A DNA stretch of 23,767 nt from UBA1479 sp964012715 (GTDB taxonomy: Bacteria > Pseudomonadota > Alphaproteobacteria > Rhodospirillales > Casp-alpha2). Below, piece by piece: positions 1-7,649 of the stretch; position 1 is the stretch's first letter, and each line of letters opens with the position of its first letter. The notes under the pieces were generated by a model. It saw nothing but the letters and a program-made list of their open reading frames with translations, was not told the DNA's origin and ran no database searches. The stretch is from NCBI GenBank assembly GCA_964012715.1, contig CAXGUG010000059.1, positions 1-23,767 on the forward strand, read 5' to 3'. A program made the translations under genes and the position numbers.

Positions 1-279
1 CCCCGCCTTGACCGACGACGCCAGGCCGTCCGCAAAATCGGGGTTCGCGACGAATCGCAGGTCCAGGCCCGCCAACGTATCGCGCAGGTCCATGGCCTCG
101 TGACCGGTCACCACGACCACTTCGGCGACTTTGGAGGCCAGCGCCGCGTCGACCGCATAGCGGACCAGCGGTCGCCCCCGGTAGTCGGCGGTCAGCTTGT
201 TGACCGGCCCCATCCGGGTCGACCGACCGGCCGCCAGAATGATCGCGGAAACGTCCGAAACGGGCGTATTTTCAGGCAT
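1..279 (-). CDS. MocA-like molybdenum cofactor cytidylyltransferase (partial, N-terminal 93 residues)
   Basis: The gene starts with ATG at 279 and runs off the left edge, so only the N-terminal 93 residues are visible. The nucleotide-binding signature lies near residues 13-27: LAAGRSTRMG followed by PVNKL. The 'RMGxxNKL' form fits MocA/MobA-like NTP transferases. A later stretch, VVVVTGHE, is the usual second strand of this fold. MocA enzymes attach CMP to molybdopterin, making the dinucleotide cofactor of xanthine-oxidase-family hydroxylases. Here the gene is divergent from such a hydroxylase operon (424-4089), so it probably supplies cofactor to it; that link is inference from position. Cytidylyl versus guanylyl specificity cannot be decided from this fragment. 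Confidence 0.85.
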   Translation of the reverse strand, partial: MPENTPVSDVSAIILAAGRSTRMGPVNKLTADYRGRPLVRYAVDAALASKVAEVVVVTGHEAMDLRDTLAGLDLRFVANPDFADGLASSVKAG

Positions 280-339
280 TTTGTCGTGATTTGGTAACGG
301 CAAGCGGGTTTTCCTGATGGCTGAGTCCTGTTATAGGAT

Positions 340-349
340 TTGTATACAA
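340..349. promoter_or_regulatory. Perfect 10-bp palindrome TTGTATACAA in the divergent promoter region
   Basis: TTGTATACAA lies in the 144-base divergent gap between the mocA-like gene and the hydroxylase operon, about 75 bases before the small-subunit start. Its surroundings are much more A/T-rich than the coding DNA. GntR-family (FadR/FCD type) operators often have this T-G-T-A-T-A-C-A form, but no GntR gene is in the window. An operator role is inference. Confidence 0.4.
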
Positions 350-423
350 TTATTTATCGGCGTATCGACGCCTTTCATCACAAAAACATCCAGGACATGC
401 CTCTCTTGAGGTTTGAAAGGGCC

Positions 424-891
424 ATGCCAGAAATCTCCCTAACCGTGAACGGCGAGCGGGTCACCAAGTCGGTCGAAGGCCGCACGCTCCTCGTCGAATT
501 CATCCGAGAATCCCTGAAACTGACCGGCACGCACATTGGCTGCGACACCAGCCAATGCGGTGCCTGCACCGTGCATCTGAACGGCAAGGCCGTAAAGAGC
601 TGCACCATGCTGGCCGCCCAGGCCGACGGTGCCGAGATCACCACCATCGAGGGTCTGGCCCCCGAAGGACAGCTGAACCCGATGCAGAAGGCCTTTAACG
701 AAAATCATGGCCTGCAATGCGGGTTCTGCACCCCGGGCATGGTGATGCGGGCGATGGCGCTGGTCGCCGAGAACCCGAACCCGACCGAGGAAGAAGTCCG
801 CCACGGCCTGGACGGCAACATCTGTCGCTGTACCGGCTATCAGAACATCGTCGCCGCCGTCCTGGACGGCGCCAAGGCAATGCGCGGCTAA
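424..891 (+). CDS. Xanthine-oxidase-family hydroxylase, small [2Fe-2S] subunit (CoxS-like)
   Basis: A 155-residue iron-sulfur subunit that passes electrons from the molybdenum site to FAD. All eight cluster cysteines are present. The plant-ferredoxin-type cluster uses C40, C45, C48 and C60. The helical C-terminal domain has C99, C102, C134 and C136, in the motifs QCGFCTPG and ICRCTGYQ. Length is normal for the family. I chose the ATG at 424 because the conserved beta strand (PEISLTVNG) begins there and GAGG lies 12 bases upstream; in-frame starts at 340 or 397 would add a non-conserved leader. The medium subunit follows after 13 bases, so the gene heads a small-medium-large operon. Function is confident at family level; substrate is unknown. 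Confidence 0.93.
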   Translation: MPEISLTVNGERVTKSVEGRTLLVEFIRESLKLTGTHIGCDTSQCGACTVHLNGKAVKSCTMLAAQADGAEITTIEGLAPEGQLNPMQKAFNENHGLQCGFCTPGMVMRAMALVAENPNPTEEEVRHGLDGNICRCTGYQNIVAAVLDGAKAMRG

Positions 892-904
892 GGGAGGGAC
901 GATC

Positions 905-1711
905 ATGGAAGATTTCACCTATACCCGGCCGTCCTCGCTGAGCGACGCCGCCACGGCGCACGGCAATGCCGATGACGCCATGTACATGTCCGGTGGGCAG
1001 ACGCTGATCCCGGTGCTGAAGCAGGGCCTGGCCATGCCGACCGACATCGTCGACCTGAATGCCATCGGCGACCTAGCGGGGATCGAAGTCGCGGGCGGCT
1101 TCGTCACCATCGGCGCGATGACTCGCCATGCGGTGGTCGCGGCCTCGGCCGAGGTCAAATCGGCGATCCCGGCGTTGGCCGTTCTGGCCGGCGGCATCGG
1201 CGACCCGCAGGTCCGCAACCGCGGCACCATCGGCGGTTCGCTGGCCAACAACGACCCCTCGGCGGATTATCCGTCGGCGGTCATGGGCCTGAACGCCACC
1301 GTCGTTACCGACCAGCGCGAACTGGCCGCCGAAGACTATTTCGACGGCATGTTCGCGACCAACCTGGAGCCCGGCGAGATCATCAAGGCGGTCAAATTCC
1401 CGATCCCGGAAAAGGCCGGTTACGCCAAGTTCCCCAACCCGGCGTCGCGTTATGCCCTGGTCGGCGTATTCGTCGCCAAGACGGCCTCGGGTGTGCGCGT
1501 CGCGGTCACCGGCGCGGGTCAGGAAGGCGTGTTCCGCGCGGCAAGCATCGAAGACGCCCTGAGTGGCGACTTCTCCGCCGCCGCCGTGGACGGCGCCACC
1601 GTGCCCACGGACGACCTGATGAACGACATGCATGCCGACCCGGAATACCGCGCCAACCTGATCAAGGTCATGGCGAAGCGCGCGGTCGACCGCGCCAACG
1701 GGCAAGGCTGA
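905..1711 (+). CDS. Xanthine-oxidase-family hydroxylase, medium FAD subunit (CoxM-like)
   Basis: A 268-residue FAD-binding subunit of the molybdopterin dehydrogenase type. The two flavin pyrophosphate-binding loops are visible: SGGQTLIP at residues 29-36 and TIGGSLANNDPSAD at 108-121. The C-terminal CO-dehydrogenase-flavoprotein domain follows. The subunit passes electrons from the [2Fe-2S] clusters to the final acceptor. A strong Shine-Dalgarno (GGGAGG at 892-898) sits 7 bases before the start, and the gap to the small subunit is only 13 bases, so the genes are co-transcribed. The length is slightly short for a CoxM (usually about 280-290), without an obvious missing motif. Confidence 0.92.
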   Translation: MEDFTYTRPSSLSDAATAHGNADDAMYMSGGQTLIPVLKQGLAMPTDIVDLNAIGDLAGIEVAGGFVTIGAMTRHAVVAASAEVKSAIPALAVLAGGIGDPQVRNRGTIGGSLANNDPSADYPSAVMGLNATVVTDQRELAAEDYFDGMFATNLEPGEIIKAVKFPIPEKAGYAKFPNPASRYALVGVFVAKTASGVRVAVTGAGQEGVFRAASIEDALSGDFSAAAVDGATVPTDDLMNDMHADPEYRANLIKVMAKRAVDRANGQG

Positions 1712-1728
1712 AGGGGGAGATAGGAACA

Positions 1729-4089
1729 ATGAGCAAGGTAGAACTCGGTCAATCCCTGCGTCGGTTCGAGGACCAACGGTTCCTGACCGGCCGGGGCCGT
1801 TACATCGACGACGTCAATCTGGACGGTCAGGCCCGCGCGGTCGTTGTGCGCTCGCCGTACGCCCACGCCAAGATCAATTCCATCGATACCTCGATGGCGA
1901 TGGACATGGACGGGGTGTTGCTGGTCGTCACCCGCGACGATTGGAAGCGCGAAGGCTTCCAGCCCATGCCGACCAAATCGGCCGTGCAGAAAAACGCCGA
2001 CGGCACGCCGCTGAAGCAGCCGCCGCGCCACTGCCTGGCGATGGACAAGGTCACCTACGTCGGCGAGCCGGTCGCCCTGGTCGTCGCCGAAACCCTGCAA
2101 CAGGCCCGTGACGCGGCCGAAGCGGTCGATGTCGATTACGACGAACTGCCCGCCCTGGTCGATCCGGTCGCGGCGCTGCAGCCCGGCGCGGAACAGATCT
2201 GGGACGACATCCCCAACAACCTGTGCCTGGATTTCGAACTGGGCGACAAGGATGGCACCGATGCGGCCTTTGCCGAGGCCGATCACGTTGTCTCCCTGGA
2301 CGTGTTGAACAACCGCGTCACCGCCGTGCCGATCGAAACGCGCGGCTGCGTCGCCGACTACGACGCCGCGACGGACCAGTACACCCTGTACAACGCGTCG
2401 CAGAACATGCACGCCAACCGTGACACGTTCGCCGAGGTCCTGAAGATCGACAAGAACAAGCTGGCCCATATCGCCCCCGACGTGGGCGGCGGGTTCGGCT
2501 CCAAGAACTCGGGCTATCCCGAGCCGCCGCTGTGCCTCTATGCGGCCAAGGTTCTGGGTCGTCCGATCAAATGGATCAACAACCGGTCGGAAAGCTTCCT
2601 GTCCGATACCCATGGCCGCGGCCAGACCGCGCGTATGGAATTGGCGCTGACCGCCGACGGCACCTTCCTGGCCCTGCGCATCAATACCATCGCCGGGATC
2701 GGATCCTACGCCTGGACCGTCGGACCGTTCACGCCCACGGGCGGGTCGGCCCGAACCTCGGGCGGTCCCTACGCTTTCAAGGCCATGCATTTCCGTGGCC
2801 GGGCCGTGTTCACCAACACCGCCCCGATGGACCCCTACCGGGGCGCTGGCCGTCCGGAAGCGACCTACAACACCGAACGCATCGTCGAATACGCGGCGCG
2901 CAAGCTGGGCTTCGACCCCATCGAACTGCGTCGCAAGAACCTGATGCCGCGCGAAATGCTGCCGCACAAGACCCCGATGGGTCTGGACGTCGATTGCGGC
3001 GACTTCCCGCGCCTGTTCGACATGACCATGGACATGGCCAACAAGGCCGACCTGTCGGCCCTGCGCGCCAAGACCGAAGCGGCGGGCAAGAAGTTCGGCT
3101 TCGCCATCGCGCCCTATCTGGAATGCACCGGCGGCGGCCCGAAGGAATACGCCGGCGTGGCCTTCAACAAGGACGGCAGCGTCGACATGTCGATCGGCAC
3201 CTCATCCACGGGCATGGGTCACGAGACCTCGTTGGCGCAGATTCTCGCCGCGACCCTGGGCATCGATGTCGAGCGTGTGCGCTTCCATCAGTCGGACACC
3301 ACGGCCACGCCGATCGGCGGCGGTCATGGCGGGTCCCGCGCGATGGAAGTCGGCGGCAGCGCCGTGCAACAGGCCGCCCGCGAGATCATCGAACTGGCCA
3401 AGCCGATCGCGGCGCGTCTGCTGCAGTCGGAAACGGAAGAGGTCGAGTTCGAGGACGGATCGTTCAAGGCGGGCGCGTCGTCCGTTTCCATGAACGACGT
3501 GATCGAAGCCTCGCAGGATGCCGACAAACTGCCCGAAGGCATGGAGCCGGGTTGCCTGGACCATAGCTCGGTGTTCGAACGCGGCATCATTTCGGTGCCG
3601 AACGGCGTGCATGCGGCGGCGGTCGAGGTCGACCCCGAAACCGGCGTGGTCAAGTTCCTGGGTTATTGGATCATGGACGACTTCGGCAAGATCATTAACC
3701 CGCTGCTGGCCGATGGTCAGGTCATGGGCGGTGTCGCCCAGGGCCTGGGTCAGGCCTTCCTGGAAGACATCGTCTACGACCCGGATACCGGCCAGTTGGT
3801 GACGGGCTCGCTGATGGACTACGGCCTGCCCCATGCGGACGAAATCCCGCATATGGAAATCGGCTACTACGAGGGCGAGCCCACGGAAAAGAACCCGCTG
3901 GGCGTCAAAGGCGCCGGGGAAGCCGGTTGCGTGGGCGCCTGCCCCGCAGCGGTCAACGCGGTGCTCGATGCGCTGAAGGACTATGGCGTGACGACCATCG
4001 ACATGCCCCTGACCCCGATGAAGATCTGGAAAGCGATCCAGTCGGGCGGCGAGCATGATCCGCACGGCCTGTTGGGCGACGCGGCCTAA
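1729..4089 (+). CDS. Xanthine-oxidase-family hydroxylase, large molybdopterin subunit (form II CoxL-like)
   Basis: A 786-residue catalytic subunit with N-terminal hammerhead and C-terminal Mo-cofactor domains. The start has the usual SLRRFEDQRFLTGRGRYIDD. The cofactor loop VGGGFGSK is at residues 252-259. The active-site loop reads PYRGAGR at 369-375, and the catalytic glutamate is E731 in GVKGAGEAG. Form I CO dehydrogenase carries a cysteine in the AYxCSFR loop that binds copper. This protein has the glycine-rich form II loop instead, so CO oxidation cannot be assumed; an aldehyde or N-heterocycle hydroxylase is equally possible. It closes the operon, 17 bases after the medium subunit, and is followed by a hairpin. 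There is no signal peptide, so the complex is cytoplasmic. Confidence 0.92.
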   Translation: MSKVELGQSLRRFEDQRFLTGRGRYIDDVNLDGQARAVVVRSPYAHAKINSIDTSMAMDMDGVLLVVTRDDWKREGFQPMPTKSAVQKNADGTPLKQPPRHCLAMDKVTYVGEPVALVVAETLQQARDAAEAVDVDYDELPALVDPVAALQPGAEQIWDDIPNNLCLDFELGDKDGTDAAFAEADHVVSLDVLNNRVTAVPIETRGCVADYDAATDQYTLYNASQNMHANRDTFAEVLKIDKNKLAHIAPDVGGGFGSKNSGYPEPPLCLYAAKVLGRPIKWINNRSESFLSDTHGRGQTARMELALTADGTFLALRINTIAGIGSYAWTVGPFTPTGGSARTSGGPYAFKAMHFRGRAVFTNTAPMDPYRGAGRPEATYNTERIVEYAARKLGFDPIELRRKNLMPREMLPHKTPMGLDVDCGDFPRLFDMTMDMANKADLSALRAKTEAAGKKFGFAIAPYLECTGGGPKEYAGVAFNKDGSVDMSIGTSSTGMGHETSLAQILAATLGIDVERVRFHQSDTTATPIGGGHGGSRAMEVGGSAVQQAAREIIELAKPIAARLLQSETEEVEFEDGSFKAGASSVSMNDVIEASQDADKLPEGMEPGCLDHSSVFERGIISVPNGVHAAAVEVDPETGVVKFLGYWIMDDFGKIINPLLADGQVMGGVAQGLGQAFLEDIVYDPDTGQLVTGSLMDYGLPHADEIPHMEIGYYEGEPTEKNPLGVKGAGEAGCVGACPAAVNAVLDALKDYGVTTIDMPLTPMKIWKAIQSGGEHDPHGLLGDAA

Positions 4090-4098
4090 GACGAAACA

Positions 4099-4127
4099 CC
4101 CCCGCTGCCGCGCCGCGGTGGCGGGGG
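4099..4127. terminator. GC-rich hairpin between convergent genes, probable terminator
   Basis: Two 13-base arms (CCCCCGCTGCCGC and GCGGTGGCGGGGG) pair with two G-U wobbles around a 3-base loop. The hairpin begins ten bases after the large-subunit stop and lies just before the end of the convergent gene at 4134. There is no clear T-run on either side, so Rho-independent function is likely but weakly supported. Confidence 0.5.
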
Positions 4128-4133
4128 CTTCGC

Positions 4134-4541
4134 CTAACCTGTTTGAAGATCACCGAACAATTCGGTCAGCCAGGCGCGAGCTTCATCCATTTCCGTAAAA
4201 ACACCGATTTGATGCGAGGGCGGACGCGGCGGCGGATCCGCCTTTTTATATGCATGGCATAAATCAAGAACCTTCGGTGCCCGGCCCAGCAACACGACCC
4301 CGAAGGGCCAGGTCATATGCGCATAAACCTTCCGATCATGCGCCGCGATCGAGGCGACCATATCGTGGGTCCAGGCGAAAATGCTCTCTTCATCCATATC
4401 GATAAAATCGCAGATCGCGTAGCAACGCTCTGGCGGAAAGGCGGCGACGTATTCCGCGCCTTCCATCAGTTCGAACGGCGCGACGAAATCGAAAAACCGC
4501 ATATAGACACCGCGCGGCTCATCGATGGCCTGAAACGTCAT
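4134..4541 (-). CDS. Small hypothetical protein, possibly STAS/SpoIIAA-like fold
   Basis: A 135-residue soluble protein that I cannot assign confidently. It has no signal peptide or membrane segment. The pattern resembles the SpoIIAA/STAS-like small proteins common in alphaproteobacteria: a central strand YAICDFIDM, then a helix, a strand around VYAHMTWPFGVVLLG, and a C-terminal VFTEMDEARAWL. Those proteins usually end in a 'vF.d.deA.aWL' helix. The start at 4541 has GAGG 10 bases upstream; a later Met at residue 14 is possible. It stands alone, convergent with the hydroxylase operon and downstream of the CoA-transferase with a 99-base gap. No function is claimed. Confidence 0.6.
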   Translation of the reverse strand: MTFQAIDEPRGVYMRFFDFVAPFELMEGAEYVAAFPPERCYAICDFIDMDEESIFAWTHDMVASIAAHDRKVYAHMTWPFGVVLLGRAPKVLDLCHAYKKADPPPRPPSHQIGVFTEMDEARAWLTELFGDLQTG

Positions 4542-4640
4542 TTGGCGCCCACCTCGTTTCGTACATAAGATAACACTACAATAGCTTACGTTCGAACGAA
4601 TGCCAGCTAGCCTTATGTTCTATCTCGGTGCCCACCGGCG

Positions 4641-5843
4641 TCAGGCCTTGTTAATCGCCCCTGCGGCGCGCATTTCGGCGATCTCGCCTGTGCCGTAGCC
4701 GAGTTCCATAAGGATTTCATCGGTCTGCGCCCCCACCGGCTGCGGCGGCAGAGAGACTTGGGAGGGGCTGGCCGCCATATGAAAAGCGATCACCGGAACG
4801 GTCAGGCCATGGGCTGGGCTGTCCGGCGCAATGAGCTTGTGTAGAACCTGGCGCGAGGCGACCTGCGGGTCGTTCAGGGCTTCTTCCATGCGCCGGATAC
4901 GCTGCGCCGGAATCCGCCGCGCGTTCAAGAATTCCTCCCAATAGTCCGCAGGCTTCTGCGCGATGATATCGCGCAGGGCCGCCTCTTCCTCGGCATGGCC
5001 GGCCAAGCGTTGATTATTGTCTGTCTTGACCATGTCGGCGCGATCCAGGGCCTCCCACAGGCGCTTTTGCTGGTGCAGGTTGGAGGCCGCGATCATCATT
5101 GGCGCGTCCGAAGCCTCGTAACAGCCGATCGTCGCGAACGGGAAACGGTTGCCTTTGGGCTCCGGGTGCTTGCCGTTCCATGTAAAGCCCGTGATGTGAG
5201 ACGCACAGAGAACCAGGGCGACATCGAGCATCGAAACGTCGACAAACTGCCCCTTGCCGCCGTTCCGCTCCCGCTGCAGCAAGGCCGCCGTGATGGCGAA
5301 AGCCGCGGTCGTCCCCGTGGCGTAATCGACGACAGGCGCGCCGGTCTTCAACGGCCGCCCATCATCCGCATGGGAAGTCATCGCCATCATTCCAGAAAAT
5401 CCCTGGAGAATGTTGTCGTAGCCCGTGAGGTGCGCGCGCGGCCCGGTAGAGCCGAAGGCGGAGATAGAGCAATAGATCAGCCCCGGATTGATTTTCGACA
5501 TCTCCTCGTAACCAAGGCCCAGATCCTCGAATGCGCCGGGGCGATAGTTCTCGACGAAGACGTCGGCTGTCGCGATCAGACGTTTCAAGGCCGCGCGCCC
5601 TTGATCCGTTTTCAGATCAAGAGCCAGCGCCTTCTTGTTCGACGCCTGCGCCATGAACGCCGTGCCCATACCGGTGTCGCTCATCGCGGGATCAGAGCCT
5701 TGCCAGCGGGCCTGATCGGGATCTTCCGGCGCCTCGACCTTAATAACCTCGGCGCCCAGCACGCCCAGCTGATAGCTGGCGAAAGGTCCCGCCAGCACAT
5801 GGGTCGTATCGATCACGCGGAATCCGTCGAATGCCTGCGACAT
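4641..5843 (-). CDS. Family III CoA-transferase (CaiB/BaiF type)
   Basis: A 400-residue cytosolic enzyme of the family that moves CoA between carboxylic acids, as in formyl-CoA:oxalate, carnitine and benzylsuccinate CoA-transferases. The N-terminus has the usual start VIDTTHVLAGPFASYQLGVLGAEVIKVE. The stretch VENYRPGAFEDLGLGYE is typical, and the catalytic aspartate is D173 in GAPVVDYATG. Length matches the family. The start is supported by AGAGGA about 9 bases upstream of the ATG. Its neighbours (a small STAS-like protein, DUF1491) do not identify the acid substrate. Racemases such as Amacr share the fold, so a transferase is likely but the exact reaction is unknown. Confidence 0.9.
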   Translation of the reverse strand: MSQAFDGFRVIDTTHVLAGPFASYQLGVLGAEVIKVEAPEDPDQARWQGSDPAMSDTGMGTAFMAQASNKKALALDLKTDQGRAALKRLIATADVFVENYRPGAFEDLGLGYEEMSKINPGLIYCSISAFGSTGPRAHLTGYDNILQGFSGMMAMTSHADDGRPLKTGAPVVDYATGTTAAFAITAALLQRERNGGKGQFVDVSMLDVALVLCASHITGFTWNGKHPEPKGNRFPFATIGCYEASDAPMMIAASNLHQQKRLWEALDRADMVKTDNNQRLAGHAEEEAALRDIIAQKPADYWEEFLNARRIPAQRIRRMEEALNDPQVASRQVLHKLIAPDSPAHGLTVPVIAFHMAASPSQVSLPPQPVGAQTDEILMELGYGTGEIAEMRAAGAINKA

Positions 5844-5924
5844 GTATTATTTCCTCTGCTTGGATGGATTGGATGGCGTTTCATATTGTTGTTTTTTTTC
5901 AAGATCGGAGGCGCGCCCCACCCC

Positions 5925-6263
5925 CTACAAAACCTTGCCCTCGAACGGATGCCATCCGTCCTTGTGTTCGATTTCGACGACCCAGATGTCCGGGTCGCGT
6001 TTCACCGCGCGGGCGACGTATTCGTCCACTTCGCGCTCGGGAACCGCCTGTCCGTCAAACGCCGCCAGCCAGCCCAAATGCCCTTCCATATCGGTTGCCT
6101 GGGTCAAAACCGAACAGGTTCCGTCCAGGCGGTTGAGTTTCAGAACCAGCGCCCCGGCGCGGTCGTCTCCGCGGCGCACCACCATCGCCGGCACGCCCTC
6201 GGCATTGCAGCGGCGAACATGCGCCATGATCCAAACGTCTGAAGTAAGGCGGTCACTGACCAT
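5925..6263 (-). CDS. DUF1491 family protein
   Basis: A 112-residue protein matching DUF1491, a small family of unknown function found essentially in Alphaproteobacteria. The N-terminus RLTSDVWIMAHVRRCNAEGVPAMV and the C-terminal RDPDIWVVEIE with a following DGWHPF are characteristic. I placed the start at 6263 because AGGA lies 7 bases upstream of that ATG and family members begin just before 'LTSD'. A longer start at 6311 adds 16 unconserved residues and runs into the region used by the divergent ABC gene. It is a soluble protein with no known reaction. It is 81 bases upstream of the CoA-transferase on the same strand, with a run of eight T on the plus strand in the gap. Confidence 0.85.
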   Translation of the reverse strand: MVSDRLTSDVWIMAHVRRCNAEGVPAMVVRRGDDRAGALVLKLNRLDGTCSVLTQATDMEGHLGWLAAFDGQAVPEREVDEYVARAVKRDPDIWVVEIEHKDGWHPFEGKVL

Positions 6264-6328
6264 TTCGGTTTCCTGTCGCGGTTCGGGGTTGATAGTATCG
6301 CGCATCTTCAAAAAAGAGGAACAGGCCC

Positions 6329-7108
6329 ATGGCCGGACCGGCCATCAAACTGGAAAGCGTGACCAAAGCCTTCGGCGGCAACCGTGTTCTCCGTGGAATC
6401 GATCTCGAGATTCCGGCGGGGGGATCCGTCGTCGTCATCGGCCCTTCCGGGACAGGCAAGACGGTCCTGTTGAAAACCTTGATCGGCGTTCACAAGCCCG
6501 ACGGCGGCAAACTGACGATCGACGGCGCCGACGTAAAAGGACTGAGCGCCCCTGACCTGCGCGCACTGTACGGACGGTTCGGGATGCTGTTCCAGAAATC
6601 CGGCCTGTTCGACAGCCTTCCCGTCTGGGAAAACGTCGCATTCCGCCTGTTGCAGCAAGACGGCATGTCCCGGCGCGACGCCAGGGACCGCGCCATCGAA
6701 AAACTGGGCCTGGTCGGCTTGGCCCCGACCGAGGCCGATCTGTTCCCGTCGGAATTGTCGGGCGGCATGCAGAAACGCGTCGGCATCGCTCGGGCCATGG
6801 CCGCCGATCCTGACGTTCTGTTGCTGGATGAGCCGACGGCGGGCCTTGACCCGATCATGTCGAATATCATCAATGACCTGATTCTCGAGGTCATGGCCGA
6901 AACCGGCGCCACTGTGGTTTCCGTGAATTCGGATATGAAGGGCGCCCAGCGAACCGCACAGACGGCGGCGATGATCTATGACGGCCATATCATCTGGACG
7001 GGGCCGTCGACGGACATGCGCGACAGCGGCAACCCCTACGTCGATCAATTCGTGAATTCCCGCGCCGATGGCCCGATCCCGACGGTGGTTGACCCCGAAG
7101 CGGCATAA
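6329..7108 (+). CDS. MlaF-like ABC transporter ATPase with non-canonical H-loop
   Basis: A 259-residue ABC ATPase of the MlaF/Ttg2A type, which normally drives lipid transport with an MlaE permease and an MlaD substrate binder. Visible motifs are Walker A GPSGTGKT (38-45), Q-loop Q89, signature LSGGM (143-147), Walker B DVLLLDEPT (162-170) and D-loop AGLDP. The H-loop reads VNSDM: serine 201 stands where the family has the switch histidine (usually THD or SHD). The codons (aat tcg gat) give no sign of a simple frameshift. The gene is alone; no mlaE, mlaD, mlaC or mlaB is in the window. AGAGGA 8 bases upstream supports the start. It may energise a permease encoded elsewhere or have weak ATPase activity. 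Confidence 0.85.
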   Translation: MAGPAIKLESVTKAFGGNRVLRGIDLEIPAGGSVVVIGPSGTGKTVLLKTLIGVHKPDGGKLTIDGADVKGLSAPDLRALYGRFGMLFQKSGLFDSLPVWENVAFRLLQQDGMSRRDARDRAIEKLGLVGLAPTEADLFPSELSGGMQKRVGIARAMAADPDVLLLDEPTAGLDPIMSNIINDLILEVMAETGATVVSVNSDMKGAQRTAQTAAMIYDGHIIWTGPSTDMRDSGNPYVDQFVNSRADGPIPTVVDPEAA

Positions 7109-7114
7109 TCCGGC

Positions 7115-7510
7115 CTAGGCCGAATCTCCCTTCTCCGGCACGCGCGATGGCTTGGTCAAAATGAACCAGGCCCCGTAAGCCATGACCACGGCCGCGATTG
7201 CGACGACGTATCCCGGCACGGGGCGGATAAAGGCGATGTAGATCAGGCTGGCCGACATCGTCGCACAGGCGATGAATTTGGCAGGGGCCGGGATAACCCG
7301 GTGACGTTCCCATTTCTGCAACGGCGGGCCGAAAACCCGGTGATGATACAGCCAATCATGAAACCGCTGACTGGACCGCGCGAAACACCACAGCGCCAAC
7401 AACATGAACGGCGTCGTCGGCAGCACCGGCAAAACCACCCCGATCACGCCCAAGACCACGAACGCCCAGCCGAGGACGATCAAAACGCCTTTTTTAGTGG
7501 CACCCGTCAC
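7115..7510 (-). CDS. DUF454 / YbaN-like inner membrane protein
   Basis: A 131-residue membrane protein of the YbaN/DUF454 family. Three or four hydrophobic segments are visible: about residues 9-29, 33-45, 78-95 and 99-117. The family hallmark LPVLPTTPFMLLALWCFARSS is followed by FHDWLYHHRVFGPPLQKW. The start codon is GTG at 7510, chosen because TAAGGA lies about 8 bases upstream and no in-frame ATG precedes the first membrane segment. The family is widespread but its role is unknown. The gene is convergent with the ABC ATPase (6-base gap) and divergent from the histidine kinase. Confidence 0.85.
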   Translation of the reverse strand: MTGATKKGVLIVLGWAFVVLGVIGVVLPVLPTTPFMLLALWCFARSSQRFHDWLYHHRVFGPPLQKWERHRVIPAPAKFIACATMSASLIYIAFIRPVPGYVVAIAAVVMAYGAWFILTKPSRVPEKGDSA

Positions 7511-7585
7511 CTTGTTTTTCCTTATTTTTTACCCGGCACGCACCATCTTGGCAGCAAATGCGCCCGACCGCGAATATAACCGAGG

Positions 7586-7630
7586 ACTTAGGTGATTTCC
7601 CAACCCCGGCATATTACAGTTAGGTAATTC
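7586..7630. repeat. Two direct repeats (TTAGGTRATT) upstream of the histidine kinase
   Basis: TTAGGTGATT at 7588-7597 and TTAGGTAATT at 7620-7629 are near-identical. Similarity extends to A-N-TTAGGTRATT followed by CC. They are spaced exactly 32 bases start to start, about three helical turns. They lie in the divergent promoter region just before the kinase Shine-Dalgarno at 7636. Such spacing suits a dimeric regulator binding one face of the DNA; that role is inference. Confidence 0.4.
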
Positions 7631-7649
7631 CGGACGGAGGCGAATTCGG

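Noticed and set aside
1519..2967. Long open frame (482 codons) on the minus strand opposite the FAD and molybdopterin subunits
   Set aside because: It is antisense to two clear genes, has no recognisable domains, and is an expected by-product of GC-rich codon usage on the opposite strand.
1729..4089. Call as genuine form I carbon monoxide dehydrogenase CoxL
   Set aside because: The active-site loop is PYRGAGR; the cysteine needed for the Mo-Cu site is missing.
4589..4598. CGTTCGAACG palindrome as a LexA box
   Set aside because: Alphaproteobacterial LexA recognises a GTTC-N7-GTTC direct repeat, and the second half is not present at that spacing.
4995..6242. Long plus-strand open frame (415 codons) opposite the CoA-transferase and DUF1491 genes
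   Set aside because: Its translation is rich in Arg, His and Gln with no motif, and both opposing genes match known families end to end.
7111..7122. CGGCCTAGGCCG palindrome as a terminator between the ABC ATPase and YbaN-like genes
   Set aside because: It can form only a 4-bp stem with a 4-base loop and has no T-run.
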